Counted from the first letter of the stretch, positions 6,188-13,562 are shown. The stretch: DNA of 17,640 nt from Streptomycetaceae bacterium (GCA_027486075.1 JAIXPU010000119.1:1-17640), one strand, 5' to 3'. Notes: a model not told the origin generated them from the sequence alone. Translations and numbers: made by a program.

Positions 6188-6484
6188 ATGGCTGAAATAT
6201 TGGCATCTCCGGTTGTTCGTGTATTGCTTGTCTTGGCAGGGGCAGCTCTTGCCTATTACAAGGGGCGGCGCATGGTCTTGTGGGGGCTGCTGACATTTCT
6301 GATCGGGCCACTTGCCTTGGTGGTCTTGGCGTTTCGTAAGACGCTCGAACGTAAGTCCTATCCGTGGATTGATTCATATCAACAGCGGGTGGCATCCAAG
6401 GGGATTGAGAAGAAGTTTGAAGATTTAGGAACGACTGATGATTTCTTGCGTGAGATTGAGAACGATAAGAAAGATGAGAAGTAG
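6188..6484 (+). CDS. Small two-helix membrane protein
   Basis: The 98-residue protein has two close membrane segments, about residues 8-24 and 29-48, separated by a basic turn (YKGRR). A charged cytoplasmic tail follows, rich in Lys, Glu and Asp and ending in a Lys/Asp run. No family is recognised. The ATG is preceded by TAGGCT at 6 nt and has no ribosome binding site, which supports leaderless expression. The next gene (DUF4236-TPR) starts 9 nt after its stop with no separate promoter visible, so the two form an operon. The tail could contact the TPR protein, but nothing in the sequence proves this. Confidence 0.72.
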   Translation: MAEILASPVVRVLLVLAGAALAYYKGRRMVLWGLLTFLIGPLALVVLAFRKTLERKSYPWIDSYQQRVASKGIEKKFEDLGTTDDFLREIENDKKDEK

Positions 6485-6493
6485 CAGCGCGCT

Positions 6494-7555
6494 ATGAGTC
6501 TTCGCTTTAGAAGGTCGATGAAGTTGCTGCCTGGTATGCGGCTGAACTTTAGTAAAGAGACAGTGGGCTTGTCCTTTGGTGTGCCGGGGGCGAGATACAC
6601 GATTAACTCAAAGGGGCGAAAGACTTTTAGTACGGGTATTCCTGGGACTGGTTTATATAACGTTGAAACGTTAAGTAGCGGTTCGCGCTCGCGTCGTGGG
6701 TCCGAGGATGAAGGAATGTCATCGGCTGAAGTGACTTGGGAGAACACCAATCCCAATAACAGGCCACCAGCGCCGGGATTATTTGCGCGTAAGGCAGAGC
6801 GCGCGCTCAATACTTTCTTGCATGATATTTATGATGCAGAAGCCGCTGATGGCGCTGCCTCTGTCATTGAGAAGGCGGCTGCGCTGCGCGCTAAGTATGA
6901 AGAGTTGAAGTTTCCACTTGAGTTAATTGCCTTCTTGCATGGCATAACCGATGACAAATATGAGACCGAGGCTGCCGAATGGGGCGCGAGTTTGTGGCAA
7001 TACCGCGAACTAGTCTTTAGCGATAAGTATGTGCGTAAGTACTTTACGGGGATTAAGCCGAGCGTCACGATTTCAACGGGTATTACAACTTCCCTTAACT
7101 ACAACGAGCAGACCTTGGGCTTTATCTGGGCAGAAGTTTTGCAAGGGCAGAAGAAATTTGATGAGGCAGTTGCTGTCTTGCTCGAGATGGTGCCAGATCA
7201 GATGGTGGGGATTTCACTTGCTGATATTGAAGTCAGTAAGGGCGATTTCGATGGAGCGATTGAGACGACTGAAGATATTCAAGTATTTGATGATGCGACT
7301 GCGATGATGATGGTGCTGCGCGGTGTGGCATTTCGCGGCAAAGATATGCAAGAGGCTGCCGTTGAATGCTTTAAGCGCGTCTTAAAAGAGCAGAAGATAT
7401 TGCCTGAGGCGCTGGTGCACCGCACCTTATTTGAGCGGGCTGAAAGTTATGCCTTGATGGGCAAGAAGGCGATGGCGATTAAGGATCTTGAGAAGATTCT
7501 GGTTGATGAGCCAAACTACCCAGAGGTTGAGAAGAAGCTCGCTGGGCTGAAGTAG
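6494..7555 (+). CDS. DUF4236 domain protein with C-terminal TPR-like repeats
   Basis: The 353-residue protein has no signal peptide. Residues 1-57 match DUF4236 by recall: the start MSLRFRRSMKLLPGMRLN, a G-x-S-F-G turn, and IPGTGLYN at the end. DUF4236 is a short beta-rich domain of unknown role. Residues about 58-95 are a polar, Ser/Arg/Pro-rich linker. Residues about 100-195 are helical with no repeat seen. Residues about 205-350 contain helix pairs of TPR type, for example AEVLQGQKKFDEAVAVLLEM, ADIEVSKGDFDGAIETTEDI and AESYALMGKKAMAIKDLEKI. The last pair is followed by the classic D-E-P-N-Y-P ending. It is probably a scaffold for protein contacts. It is co-transcribed with the small membrane protein before it and closed by a strong terminator 1 nt after its stop. 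Confidence 0.8.
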   Translation: MSLRFRRSMKLLPGMRLNFSKETVGLSFGVPGARYTINSKGRKTFSTGIPGTGLYNVETLSSGSRSRRGSEDEGMSSAEVTWENTNPNNRPPAPGLFARKAERALNTFLHDIYDAEAADGAASVIEKAAALRAKYEELKFPLELIAFLHGITDDKYETEAAEWGASLWQYRELVFSDKYVRKYFTGIKPSVTISTGITTSLNYNEQTLGFIWAEVLQGQKKFDEAVAVLLEMVPDQMVGISLADIEVSKGDFDGAIETTEDIQVFDDATAMMMVLRGVAFRGKDMQEAAVECFKRVLKEQKILPEALVHRTLFERAESYALMGKKAMAIKDLEKILVDEPNYPEVEKKLAGLK

Positions 7556-7585
7556 AAAAACCCGCAGATTGCTCTGCGGGTTTTT
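7556..7585. terminator. Rho-independent terminator, bidirectional form
   Basis: A perfect hairpin AAAAACCCGCAGA / TCTGCGGGTTTTT with a TTGC loop lies directly after the stop of the DUF4236-TPR gene. The A-run and T-run on both sides allow it to act in either direction. Confidence 0.92.
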
Positions 7586-7617
7586 CTTGTAACTCTTAGC
7601 TTTTGAGGCTAATCGAA

Positions 7618-7633
7618 CAGTTCCCTGACTCCG
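7618..7633 (+). repeat. Partial copy of the tRNA anticodon arm
   Basis: CAGTTCCCTGACTCCG matches tRNA positions 7764-7779 at 15 of 16 bases, in the same orientation, 146 nt upstream. The flanks match only weakly and no other tRNA part can be found. It may be a relic of duplication or of an element that once recombined in the anticodon arm. The rest of 7586-7739 is AT-rich and holds the tRNA promoter region; I see no gene in it. Confidence 0.5.
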
Positions 7634-7739
7634 GTCATAAATTATCACGGATGGCCACGTGAGGTCATCTAATGTTATCCACACTCCCAAAACAAATTTA
7701 TTTTTGTAGTTAAAGAACTATCTAATGTGCGCGCTGCGT

Positions 7740-7812
7740 ACGTCTGTAGCTCAACGGATAGAGCAGTTCACTGACTCCGAACCGGTTGCGGGTTCGAATC
7801 CCGCCAGGCGTG
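7740..7812 (+). tRNA. tRNA with Arg-like body and irregular anticodon arm
   Basis: A cloverleaf of 73 nt folds well. The acceptor ACGTCTG/CAGGCGT has 7 pairs (one G-U), the D arm is GCTC/GAGC with loop AACGGATA, the T arm is GCGGG/CCCGC with loop TTCGAAT, and the discriminator base is G. CCA is not encoded. The D and T arms look like actinobacterial tRNA-Arg. In standard register the anticodon arm is GTTCA-CTGACTC-CGAAC: anticodon GAC (Val), with an A-C mismatch closing the stem and an unusual U at position 37. Shifting the arm by 4 nt gives loop CTCCGAA with anticodon CCG (Arg), but then the linker lengths are abnormal. Isotype is therefore open (Val-GAC by register, Arg by body); it could be a decaying copy. 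Confidence 0.8.
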
Positions 7813-7825
7813 CGCAAACCTTGAG

Positions 7826-7857
7826 GCCCCGGGGTTTGTCGCCCGGGGCTTCTTTGG
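7826..7857 (+). terminator. Rho-independent terminator after the tRNA
   Basis: GCCCCGGG (7826-7833) pairs with CCCGGGGC (7842-7849) around an 8-nt loop, followed by TTCTTTGG. It is strong and GC-rich with a short, impure T-tract, 13 nt after the tRNA. Confidence 0.82.
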
Positions 7858-7874
7858 TTAAAAATCTCTGGATG

Positions 7875-7897
7875 TTGTCAGTTTTTGGCCATAGGCT
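7875..7897 (+). promoter_or_regulatory. Promoter element TTGTCAGTTT-N7-TAGGCT, second copy
   Basis: TAGGCT (7892-7897) ends 7 nt before the ATG at 7905. The 23-nt element shares 19 positions with the one at 6159-6181 and has the same internal spacing. Confidence 0.5.
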
Positions 7898-7904
7898 TTT
7901 GACT

Positions 7905-9047
7905 ATGAAAAAGAGTGTGCGGGTGTCTGCCATCCTCCTTTCTCTTTCTCTGATTCAACTTCCAGCCACGGCGGCAGTCAAAGCTGGTAGCACTTGCACA
8001 AAGCAGGGCGTGAAGGAGATCAGTGGTGGCAAGAGTTTTACCTGTATTAAAAAAGGCAAGAAGCTGGTCTGGAACAAAGGTGTGGCAGTAAAGAAGCCAG
8101 CAGCTCCTGTTGTTGCCTTGCCTCAACCTTCGGCATCACCTGTACCGCAACCTTCAGTCGAGCCAAGTCCATCGCCTGCCACTAGCAAAATTTCATTTAC
8201 ACCGTGGGCCAGCACTTTCGTGGCTGAAGATATGGTTGAAGCCGCTCTTGCAAAGACCAGTGAGTATCTAGGAAGTGTGAAGCCAAGTAACGCTTACAGT
8301 CTCACAATAGATCCTGCGATTACGCCATCAGATCGCGAGTGGATTACCAAGATGCTGGATTACACCAACGGAGCATTTAGCGACGTCCTACAAGGTCGAG
8401 TCAAAGTTTTTCTTGGAACAACTCATGAATGGTCAGCAAGTGCGATGCGTTCCACAGGTACCTGGGTGGGAGATCCTGGGGGACCCTTCCCTTGCAGCGA
8501 TGGCAGCCGTGATGCTTATTGCGCCGGGCCAGATGTTGTTTTGATGACCTATAGCGACATCTATAAACCAAATTCAAACTACCGTTGGGATGCGGGCAGG
8601 CGGTCAACCCCGGCGCATGAAATTTTTCATAATGTGCAGTTTGCTCTAGGTGGACGTAACCAAGCGCCTGGACATCCAAGTTATGTTCCTCGTTGGCTGA
8701 TGGAAGGAAGCGCCAACTATTTTGGTTTTTATATCGTCGATAAGTTAGCTCTTGATACATATCAGACAGGAAGAAGGCAGCAGGTCAATACCAATCCTGC
8801 ATACCGCAACGTAGTTCCGTTGGTTCAGTACGATGACTTCAACTCTGATCCTTATGGCATTGGGCAAGCTGCGAGTGAGTATTTGATTGCCTCTATCGGG
8901 TTTGAGAACTTCCTCAATATTTGGAAGTTTACGAAATCAGAGGGCAACTTCGTTCAAGGATTCCGGAAGGCCACAGGCATCGAGTTGTCAGACTTCTATT
9001 CCAAGTTTGAGGTCGCGCGTGGGTCGATGAAGATTGGCAACGGTTAA
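7905..9047 (+). CDS. Secreted HExxH metallopeptidase-like protein
   Basis: The 380-residue protein starts at ATG 7905, after the tRNA terminator and next to a -10 box; the longer open frame upstream runs through the tRNA and is an artefact. Residues 1-24 are a signal peptide. Residues about 26-60 form a Cys/Lys/Gly module (TCTKQG ... TCIKKGKK). A Pro/Ser/Val linker covers about 64-95. The catalytic-type domain has HEIFH at 238-242, and E267 in WLMEGSA is 25 residues later, the gluzincin arrangement of two zinc His plus a downstream Glu. A cysteine pair (PFPCSD ... YCAGPD) precedes it. It is probably an active zinc peptidase outside the membrane; the substrate is unknown. A paralogue lies at 9618. 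Confidence 0.8.
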   Translation: MKKSVRVSAILLSLSLIQLPATAAVKAGSTCTKQGVKEISGGKSFTCIKKGKKLVWNKGVAVKKPAAPVVALPQPSASPVPQPSVEPSPSPATSKISFTPWASTFVAEDMVEAALAKTSEYLGSVKPSNAYSLTIDPAITPSDREWITKMLDYTNGAFSDVLQGRVKVFLGTTHEWSASAMRSTGTWVGDPGGPFPCSDGSRDAYCAGPDVVLMTYSDIYKPNSNYRWDAGRRSTPAHEIFHNVQFALGGRNQAPGHPSYVPRWLMEGSANYFGFYIVDKLALDTYQTGRRQQVNTNPAYRNVVPLVQYDDFNSDPYGIGQAASEYLIASIGFENFLNIWKFTKSEGNFVQGFRKATGIELSDFYSKFEVARGSMKIGNG

Positions 9048-9080
9048 GGAGTGTCTCTAGTCATTTAAGGGGCGCGGGCG

Positions 9081-9086
9081 TACCCT
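9081..9086 (+). promoter_or_regulatory. -10 box TACCCT of a leaderless promoter
   Basis: TACCCT ends 5 nt before the ATG at 9092, and no ribosome binding site is present between them. Confidence 0.4.
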
Positions 9087-9091
9087 TTAAT

Positions 9092-9559
9092 ATGTCAAAA
9101 AATGAGAAAGAGCGCTTAGAGACTTCAATCTTGCCGCTCAAATATGTTGATGCCGTTGAAGATGTCTTCCATGCGATTCTTGCTATAGCCCTTCTGATTA
9201 TCGGAATAGGCGCCTTTTACTTCAGCATCGAGCGTCTTCTTACAACTACCCCTTTCTTTCCTAACGGAATGATCCAAGGCGTTAATGACATCCTATTTAT
9301 CGTAATTATTCTTGAGATCCTTCGAACTGTCATCTCACGCTTTACCGATGGCGTGTATCAGCTCGATAAGTTCTTGATTATCGGTGTGATTGCAGCTGTT
9401 CGACATATTCTGACTGTGGGCGCATCTCTTACCCTTCAAACTGGAAAGAGTGATGAAGCATTCGAACGCGCAATCTATGAAATGGGCCTTAACGCTTTGA
9501 TTGTGGTGGCACTTGTCTTTGCTATCTTCTTATCGAAGAGCGCACACCGTAATAAGTAA
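9092..9559 (+). CDS. PsiE-family membrane protein
   Basis: The 155-residue protein has four membrane segments, at about residues 24-44, 62-80, 92-112 and 132-150, and short charged ends. The layout and the block ILFIVIILEILRTVISRF match the PsiE (phosphate-starvation-inducible E) family as I recall it. Its biochemical role is not established. The start follows a TACCCT -10 box with no ribosome binding site. It sits between two paralogous secreted proteins but seems to have its own promoter, 45 nt after the first. Phosphate control cannot be concluded: I see no clear Pho box. Confidence 0.75.
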   Translation: MSKNEKERLETSILPLKYVDAVEDVFHAILAIALLIIGIGAFYFSIERLLTTTPFFPNGMIQGVNDILFIVIILEILRTVISRFTDGVYQLDKFLIIGVIAAVRHILTVGASLTLQTGKSDEAFERAIYEMGLNALIVVALVFAIFLSKSAHRNK

Positions 9560-9617
9560 GTTCATTTAAAGTCAGCAGGACGCCAATTGAAGGAGTGAAA
9601 ACTCTTTAACTGAAAGT

Positions 9618-10892
9618 TTGAGGTCTAACTTGAAAGGTAAGAGTCTTTCTCTTGCTCTAATTTTGACTGTTTGTGCACTGGTACCCATTTCGCCCGCGGT
9701 GGCTAAAGTTGGGGCAAGTTGCACAAAAGTTGGGGCCAAGAAGGTCGAAGGTGGATTGAATCTCCTCTGTGTAAAGCAGGGAAAGAAATTGAAATGGGCA
9801 AAGGTAAAGTCTCAGGCACTACCTAAGCCAACTCCGACAACCAGCCCTTCTCCGGTGGCGACTACTAACGCCAGCGAAGCGCCACAGGTAGAGGCACAAT
9901 CGAAGTACCCTGCAAGCCCAACTAGTTTTGAGAATCTTTGGGAAAAACGTGACGGAATTATTTATGGCACTTGGTCCAAAGTGATTTCTGAACTGAATAA
10001 AAATAAACCTAGCCTTCCGCCATTTGAAATTTACCGTGGCGCCAATACCCCGACCTACATTTCAGGGGAGAACCTCAAGAAGGCGCTCAGTGATGTTTCT
10101 CAGCTTTATGCGAACTATCAAATGCCAAAGAAAGTGATTCTTTTTTACTACTCAAGAGCTGATCTCGAATCCATGACAAAAGTCGCACAAGATGTGATGG
10201 GTTCAGAATTCCAGAAAGCATATGACGCTCACGGTGGACCGCTAGTTAAATGCAACGTTCCGGGAGATTGCGATGACGGGGATGCATATGTTGGGGCTGA
10301 TGGAACCGCGTATATGGCCGTTGGTCTTTCAATCAAACCATCTCCACAAATGAAGGCTCGATACGACGTAGCGAACGCTGAAACCACGGAGTTTTATCAC
10401 AGCATCCAGGGCTACTTTTACTTCTTGAACAAAAGCTCAGTTAAGAGTGTTAATGGATTAGCTTCACCCAATAAGCCACCTCATTGGCTGAGCTCAAGTT
10501 CGGAGAATATAACTTCGGAAGTTCTGGCTGCGAGGAATGATTTCGAAAGATACCGACTCTCTCAGCAGGGATATAAGAGCTGGGCGAAAAGCATTGGTCT
10601 AGAGGTAACACCTGAGTGGGTCGATAGCTATGTCGACATCAAAAACCTAAACAATATGTGGAGCAACAACCGCTTTAATGGCCCTGGAAGAAACTCTATG
10701 TTGATGGGTGGAATGATAAACAACATTCTCATCTCAATAGCAGGACCGTCAGTGATGCTGGACTTCCATAAGGAGATGAGCGCAGGTGTTACTTTTGAAG
10801 AAGTATTTGCTAGGAAATTTGGAGTGAGCTGGGTATCGGTCTCTCCACTAATTTCAAAAGTTGTCTATGACTACTTCCAAAAAACCTACTAA
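9618..10892 (+). CDS. Secreted paralogue of the 7905 metallopeptidase with lost zinc site
   Basis: Read from TTG 9618 this gives 424 residues. No ATG or GTG exists in frame before the stop at 9588-9590, and TTG at 9630 is an equal alternative. A signal peptide (about 1-29) is followed by the same Cys/Lys/Gly module as in the 7905 protein (SCTKVG ... LCVKQGKK) and a Pro/Ser/Thr linker. The later domain aligns along the peptidase domain. A cysteine pair lies before the active-site helix (KCNV ... GDCDD). The site itself reads T-E-F-Y-H-S-I-Q (257-264) where the paralogue has H-E-I-F-H-N-V-Q, and PHWLSSSSEN where it has PRWLMEGSAN. The first zinc His and the distal Glu are both missing, so it should not be a zinc peptidase. 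A binding or regulatory role is inference. Confidence 0.76.
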   Translation: MRSNLKGKSLSLALILTVCALVPISPAVAKVGASCTKVGAKKVEGGLNLLCVKQGKKLKWAKVKSQALPKPTPTTSPSPVATTNASEAPQVEAQSKYPASPTSFENLWEKRDGIIYGTWSKVISELNKNKPSLPPFEIYRGANTPTYISGENLKKALSDVSQLYANYQMPKKVILFYYSRADLESMTKVAQDVMGSEFQKAYDAHGGPLVKCNVPGDCDDGDAYVGADGTAYMAVGLSIKPSPQMKARYDVANAETTEFYHSIQGYFYFLNKSSVKSVNGLASPNKPPHWLSSSSENITSEVLAARNDFERYRLSQQGYKSWAKSIGLEVTPEWVDSYVDIKNLNNMWSNNRFNGPGRNSMLMGGMINNILISIAGPSVMLDFHKEMSAGVTFEEVFARKFGVSWVSVSPLISKVVYDYFQKTY

Positions 10893-10921
10893 AACTTTTG
10901 GACTGGTATAGCCAATGAGCC

Positions 10922-11038
10922 TTACTCGAAATCTCCGCCGCGGCCTGTGAGGCGTTTCTTGCTCGGCCTATCTACGCGGGTCACCAGAAAGATCGTGGCG
11001 GCCGCGTAGATAGCGATTATTACTAAACCGATACGCAT
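10922..11038 (-). CDS. 38-residue single-helix membrane protein
   Basis: A very short gene starting at ATG 11038-11036, whose A is also the last base of the upstream stop (TAATG overlap), so it should be translated by coupling. The product has one membrane helix (about residues 2-20, MRIGLVIIAIYAAATIFLV) and a basic tail (TRVDRPSKKRLTGRGGDFE). No family is recognised. The tight overlap with the membrane protein gene before it, and the hydrophobic-then-basic pattern, are the reasons to accept it. A role as small subunit or partner of the 125-residue protein is inference. Confidence 0.55.
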   Translation of the reverse strand: MRIGLVIIAIYAAATIFLVTRVDRPSKKRLTGRGGDFE

Positions 11039-11415
11039 TAGGCGCCTAGAACTGCCCAGACTACGAGTGCAAAGATTGCAATTCCGAGTCCAACAATTGC
11101 AATTGCTGAAAGTGAGAGAAGTCCGCGAGATTCTGCAATCTTCTTTGAAAGAGCTGTTGGCTCTTCTGCGTTCTTCATATCGATGAGAAGTGCTTCTGCT
11201 TCGCGAACAGCAGCGTATTGGCTGATGATTGCAAGAATTCCGGTTGCTGCAGCGACGCCAATTGCGAGGTACTTAGCGCCATCGGTTGCGTTTTCAAATC
11301 CACCAAATGCTGCGACTGCAACTATTCCAATGAGTACGAGCGCCGGTGCTACCTGAGCCTGAATAATCTGAACGCGGAGTTCGTTCCACGCCTTAACTGT
11401 TGCTTTTGCCTTCAT
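11038..11415 (-). CDS. Membrane protein with three hydrophobic segments
   Basis: The 125-residue protein begins with an amphipathic basic segment (KAKATVKAWNELRVQ), then has membrane segments at about residues 22-40, 46-66 and 98-122. Between the second and third is a charged stretch (REAEALLIDMKNAEEP ... KKIAESRG). No family is recognised; the layout resembles small actinobacterial holin-like or DUF membrane proteins, but I cannot assign one. AAAAAGG lies 7 nt before the ATG as ribosome binding site. A palindrome, TATCCA-N3-TGGATA, sits upstream at 11441-11455. Its stop overlaps the start of the 38-residue gene. Confidence 0.72.
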   Translation of the reverse strand: MKAKATVKAWNELRVQIIQAQVAPALVLIGIVAVAAFGGFENATDGAKYLAIGVAAATGILAIISQYAAVREAEALLIDMKNAEEPTALSKKIAESRGLLSLSAIAIVGLGIAIFALVVWAVLGA

Positions 11416-11440
11416 GGTGAGACCTTTTTCCGTGAGTAGT

Positions 11441-11455
11441 TATCCAAAGTGGATA
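11441..11455. promoter_or_regulatory. Palindrome TATCCA-N3-TGGATA, candidate operator
   Basis: A perfect 6-bp inverted repeat with a 3-nt centre lies 25 nt upstream of the ATG at 11415. It is too short and lacks a T-run for a terminator of the gene ending at 11514, so a repressor site near the promoter is more likely. The remainder of 11456-11513 shows only a weak hairpin (ATTCAC/GTGAAT). Confidence 0.4.
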
Positions 11456-11513
11456 GACGCAAGGTTAAGGGGTCGAGGCTTGATTCACTAGGTGAAAAAG
11501 GTGAATTTTGCCT

Positions 11514-13562
11514 TTACTTCACTGTGAGCGAGGTATTAAGTATCAGGCGACCCTGCACTTGGACAGTGACAATCTTCTTGCCAGGGGTGACCTTGTTGGA
11601 GCCGACCTTGCTGGTCTTGCCATTGATCTTGACGATGACTTGCATGCCGGCGACATTGTTGACGTAGACATTTACGGCGCCTTTGGCGGCAAAGGCGCTT
11701 GCCTTAGGTGTTGGAGCTGCTGTGACGGTTACGGTGAAGGTGCGAGAGATAGCTGCAAATGCAGAGGTAGCTGCTTGCGTTGCGGTAATTGTCGCAACTC
11801 CTGCAGCAACTGCAGTGATGGTTGTTCCGTTGATTCGAGCAAAGGCTGGATTACTTGATGTGTAGCTCCAGGCACCGGTTGATTGGCTTGTTGGAGTTGC
11901 AATCGTTTGTGAAGTTCCGGCAACCATTGCCTTATTTGCAATAGTTGAAATAACAGGTGCAGGCTTTACAGTGATATTAGTTTGCACAGTTGGTGATTGG
12001 CCATATTTGCCAGCAGGTTCTTGATAGGCAGAGATGATGGCAGTGCCAGCCTTAACGCCGGTGATGACGTTATCGACTATCGAAACAATTGTTGGATCAG
12101 AGGATGCGAAGATCCATTTGCCAGTTGAGTTTGATTGTGGTGTAACGGGCGCGGTGAGTTTTTCGCCAACGCCAACTGCAAGTGGGCTAAATGCGCCTAG
12201 GGTTGGGGGAGTACCGATAACGAGTACTTCAAAGGTAGTTGAGGTTGCGGTGTAGGTATCGGTGGCCGCTTGAGTCAGTGTGATAACCGCGCGTCCTGCG
12301 TTATCAAATTGCAGATTGCCATTGCTGATAGCAACGATTGTGGGCGCACTTGATGTGGCAGTCCAAGCACCAGCTGAGAGCGAAGTTGGATAGACAATTT
12401 TCAGCGCAGGGTCTCCGACTAATTTGGTGACGTTTGCGATAGGTGCAAGCGTTTGCTTGCCGAGAATTCTTACCTTGATAGCGATTGGTCCAGCAGCGCC
12501 GTAATTTCCGGAAGCTGCTTGGGTTGCCGTCAGTGTGATGGTGCCGGGCTTAGTGGCAATCAGGTTGAGTCCGTTAACAGATGCAATCGTTGGATCAGAT
12601 GAGGTAAAGACCCAGGCAGCTGGTGAGTTAGACGTTGGTGCTTTAAAGGGGATGAGTTTGGTGGCGCCCGGATCTAGCTCGGTGGTGATGTCCTTAAATT
12701 CACCGACTGCAGTGGTGGGTGCAACTGCTTGAATGGTGACTTTCATTGATACTGATGCAGAGCGGAAGCCACCTGCAGGAGATTGCTTTGCAGTGATGGT
12801 GGCTGTACCTGTGCGTAGTGCGACGATGGTGAAACCTTCAAGTCCAACGATTGTTGGATCAGAGCTAGTGAGCGTCCACGCTCCGGTCGAGTTTGATCTC
12901 GGCGCTGTTAACTGCACTTTCGAGACAGAGTCGATAGATAAAGTGATATCGCTAAAGGATCCGATTGTTGGCGCCGGTGCGTTAATAGTTAGAGTCATTG
13001 TTTTGGATGCAGAAGTCCACTTTTGGGTTATTGCTTGGTTGGCGCGAATCTGAACTGTGCCGCCATCTCTGAGTGAGACGGTATTGCCAGAGATAGTTGC
13101 GATAGAGGGATCGAGGGATTCGTAGGTCCAGACGCCATCGGAAGTTGATGTTGGCGCGGTTAAGGTGATGAAGTTCTGTGACAAGTTTGCGGTGACATCG
13201 TTAAATCCACCGATGGTTGGAATACCTGGGTTAATAGTTAAGCGGCTGAAATCTGAGACGCCGTTGTAATCGGCAGTTGCTGCCTGCACATAGCGAATGA
13301 CGGTTGAGCCAACTGCTAGCAGCGTGATGGTTAGCCCGTTCGCTGTGGCGATGGCTGGGTTGGTGATCTCAACGCTCCAGGCTCCGGGAGAGTTGGAAGT
13401 TGGGGGAGTCAAGGTAATTGTGCGCTTATCGATGGTGGTCACAGTTGGTTCGGGACGGCTGGAGATGATGGTCAGCGCTGCGTTGGCAGATGGGGCTGCG
13501 ACCAAGGTCAGTGCGCCAAAAAGGGCCGAAGTCAGAAGAAGTACTGTTACCTTTGTTCTCAT
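11514..13562 (-). CDS. Secreted protein of seven Ig-like repeats
   Basis: I start this at ATG 13562 (682 residues), because it opens a clean signal peptide (about 1-28, ending APSANA) and follows a GATAAT -10 box at 6 nt. The open frame extends 15 codons further without signal features. After the signal peptide come seven repeats of about 80-86 residues. Each has the pattern P-T-x-S-x-G-x-W-x-x-x-S-x-x-P-x-I, then a G-T-x-x-I-x-A-x-Q-A stretch, typical of bacterial Ig-like (BIG-type) beta sandwiches. The last about 65 residues form a different basic beta-rich domain (VNVYVNNVAG ... KTSKVGSNKVTPGKK). There is no sortase motif, C-terminal membrane helix or lipobox, so it is released or held by the C-terminal domain. 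An adhesive or surface role is inference. Confidence 0.85.
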   Translation of the reverse strand: MRTKVTVLLLTSALFGALTLVAAPSANAALTIISSRPEPTVTTIDKRTITLTPPTSNSPGAWSVEITNPAIATANGLTITLLAVGSTVIRYVQAATADYNGVSDFSRLTINPGIPTIGGFNDVTANLSQNFITLTAPTSTSDGVWTYESLDPSIATISGNTVSLRDGGTVQIRANQAITQKWTSASKTMTLTINAPAPTIGSFSDITLSIDSVSKVQLTAPRSNSTGAWTLTSSDPTIVGLEGFTIVALRTGTATITAKQSPAGGFRSASVSMKVTIQAVAPTTAVGEFKDITTELDPGATKLIPFKAPTSNSPAAWVFTSSDPTIASVNGLNLIATKPGTITLTATQAASGNYGAAGPIAIKVRILGKQTLAPIANVTKLVGDPALKIVYPTSLSAGAWTATSSAPTIVAISNGNLQFDNAGRAVITLTQAATDTYTATSTTFEVLVIGTPPTLGAFSPLAVGVGEKLTAPVTPQSNSTGKWIFASSDPTIVSIVDNVITGVKAGTAIISAYQEPAGKYGQSPTVQTNITVKPAPVISTIANKAMVAGTSQTIATPTSQSTGAWSYTSSNPAFARINGTTITAVAAGVATITATQAATSAFAAISRTFTVTVTAAPTPKASAFAAKGAVNVYVNNVAGMQVIVKINGKTSKVGSNKVTPGKKIVTVQVQGRLILNTSLTVK

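Noticed and set aside
7675..7683. TTATCCACA, a perfect DnaA box, in the gap before the tRNA
   Set aside because: There is a single box, with no box cluster, no AT-rich unwinding region of origin type and no dnaA, dnaN or parAB gene nearby. One such 9-mer can occur by chance.
7725..7904. Upstream in-frame extension of the 7905 gene, and the opposite frame at 7751-7933
   Set aside because: Both run through the tRNA and its terminator and give the typical translated-tRNA peptides; the signal peptide begins at 7905.
11466..11513. Possible terminator of the Ig-like gene (ATTCAC/GTGAAT)
   Set aside because: The arms are 6 bp and AT-rich with a 12-nt loop and no proper T-tract.
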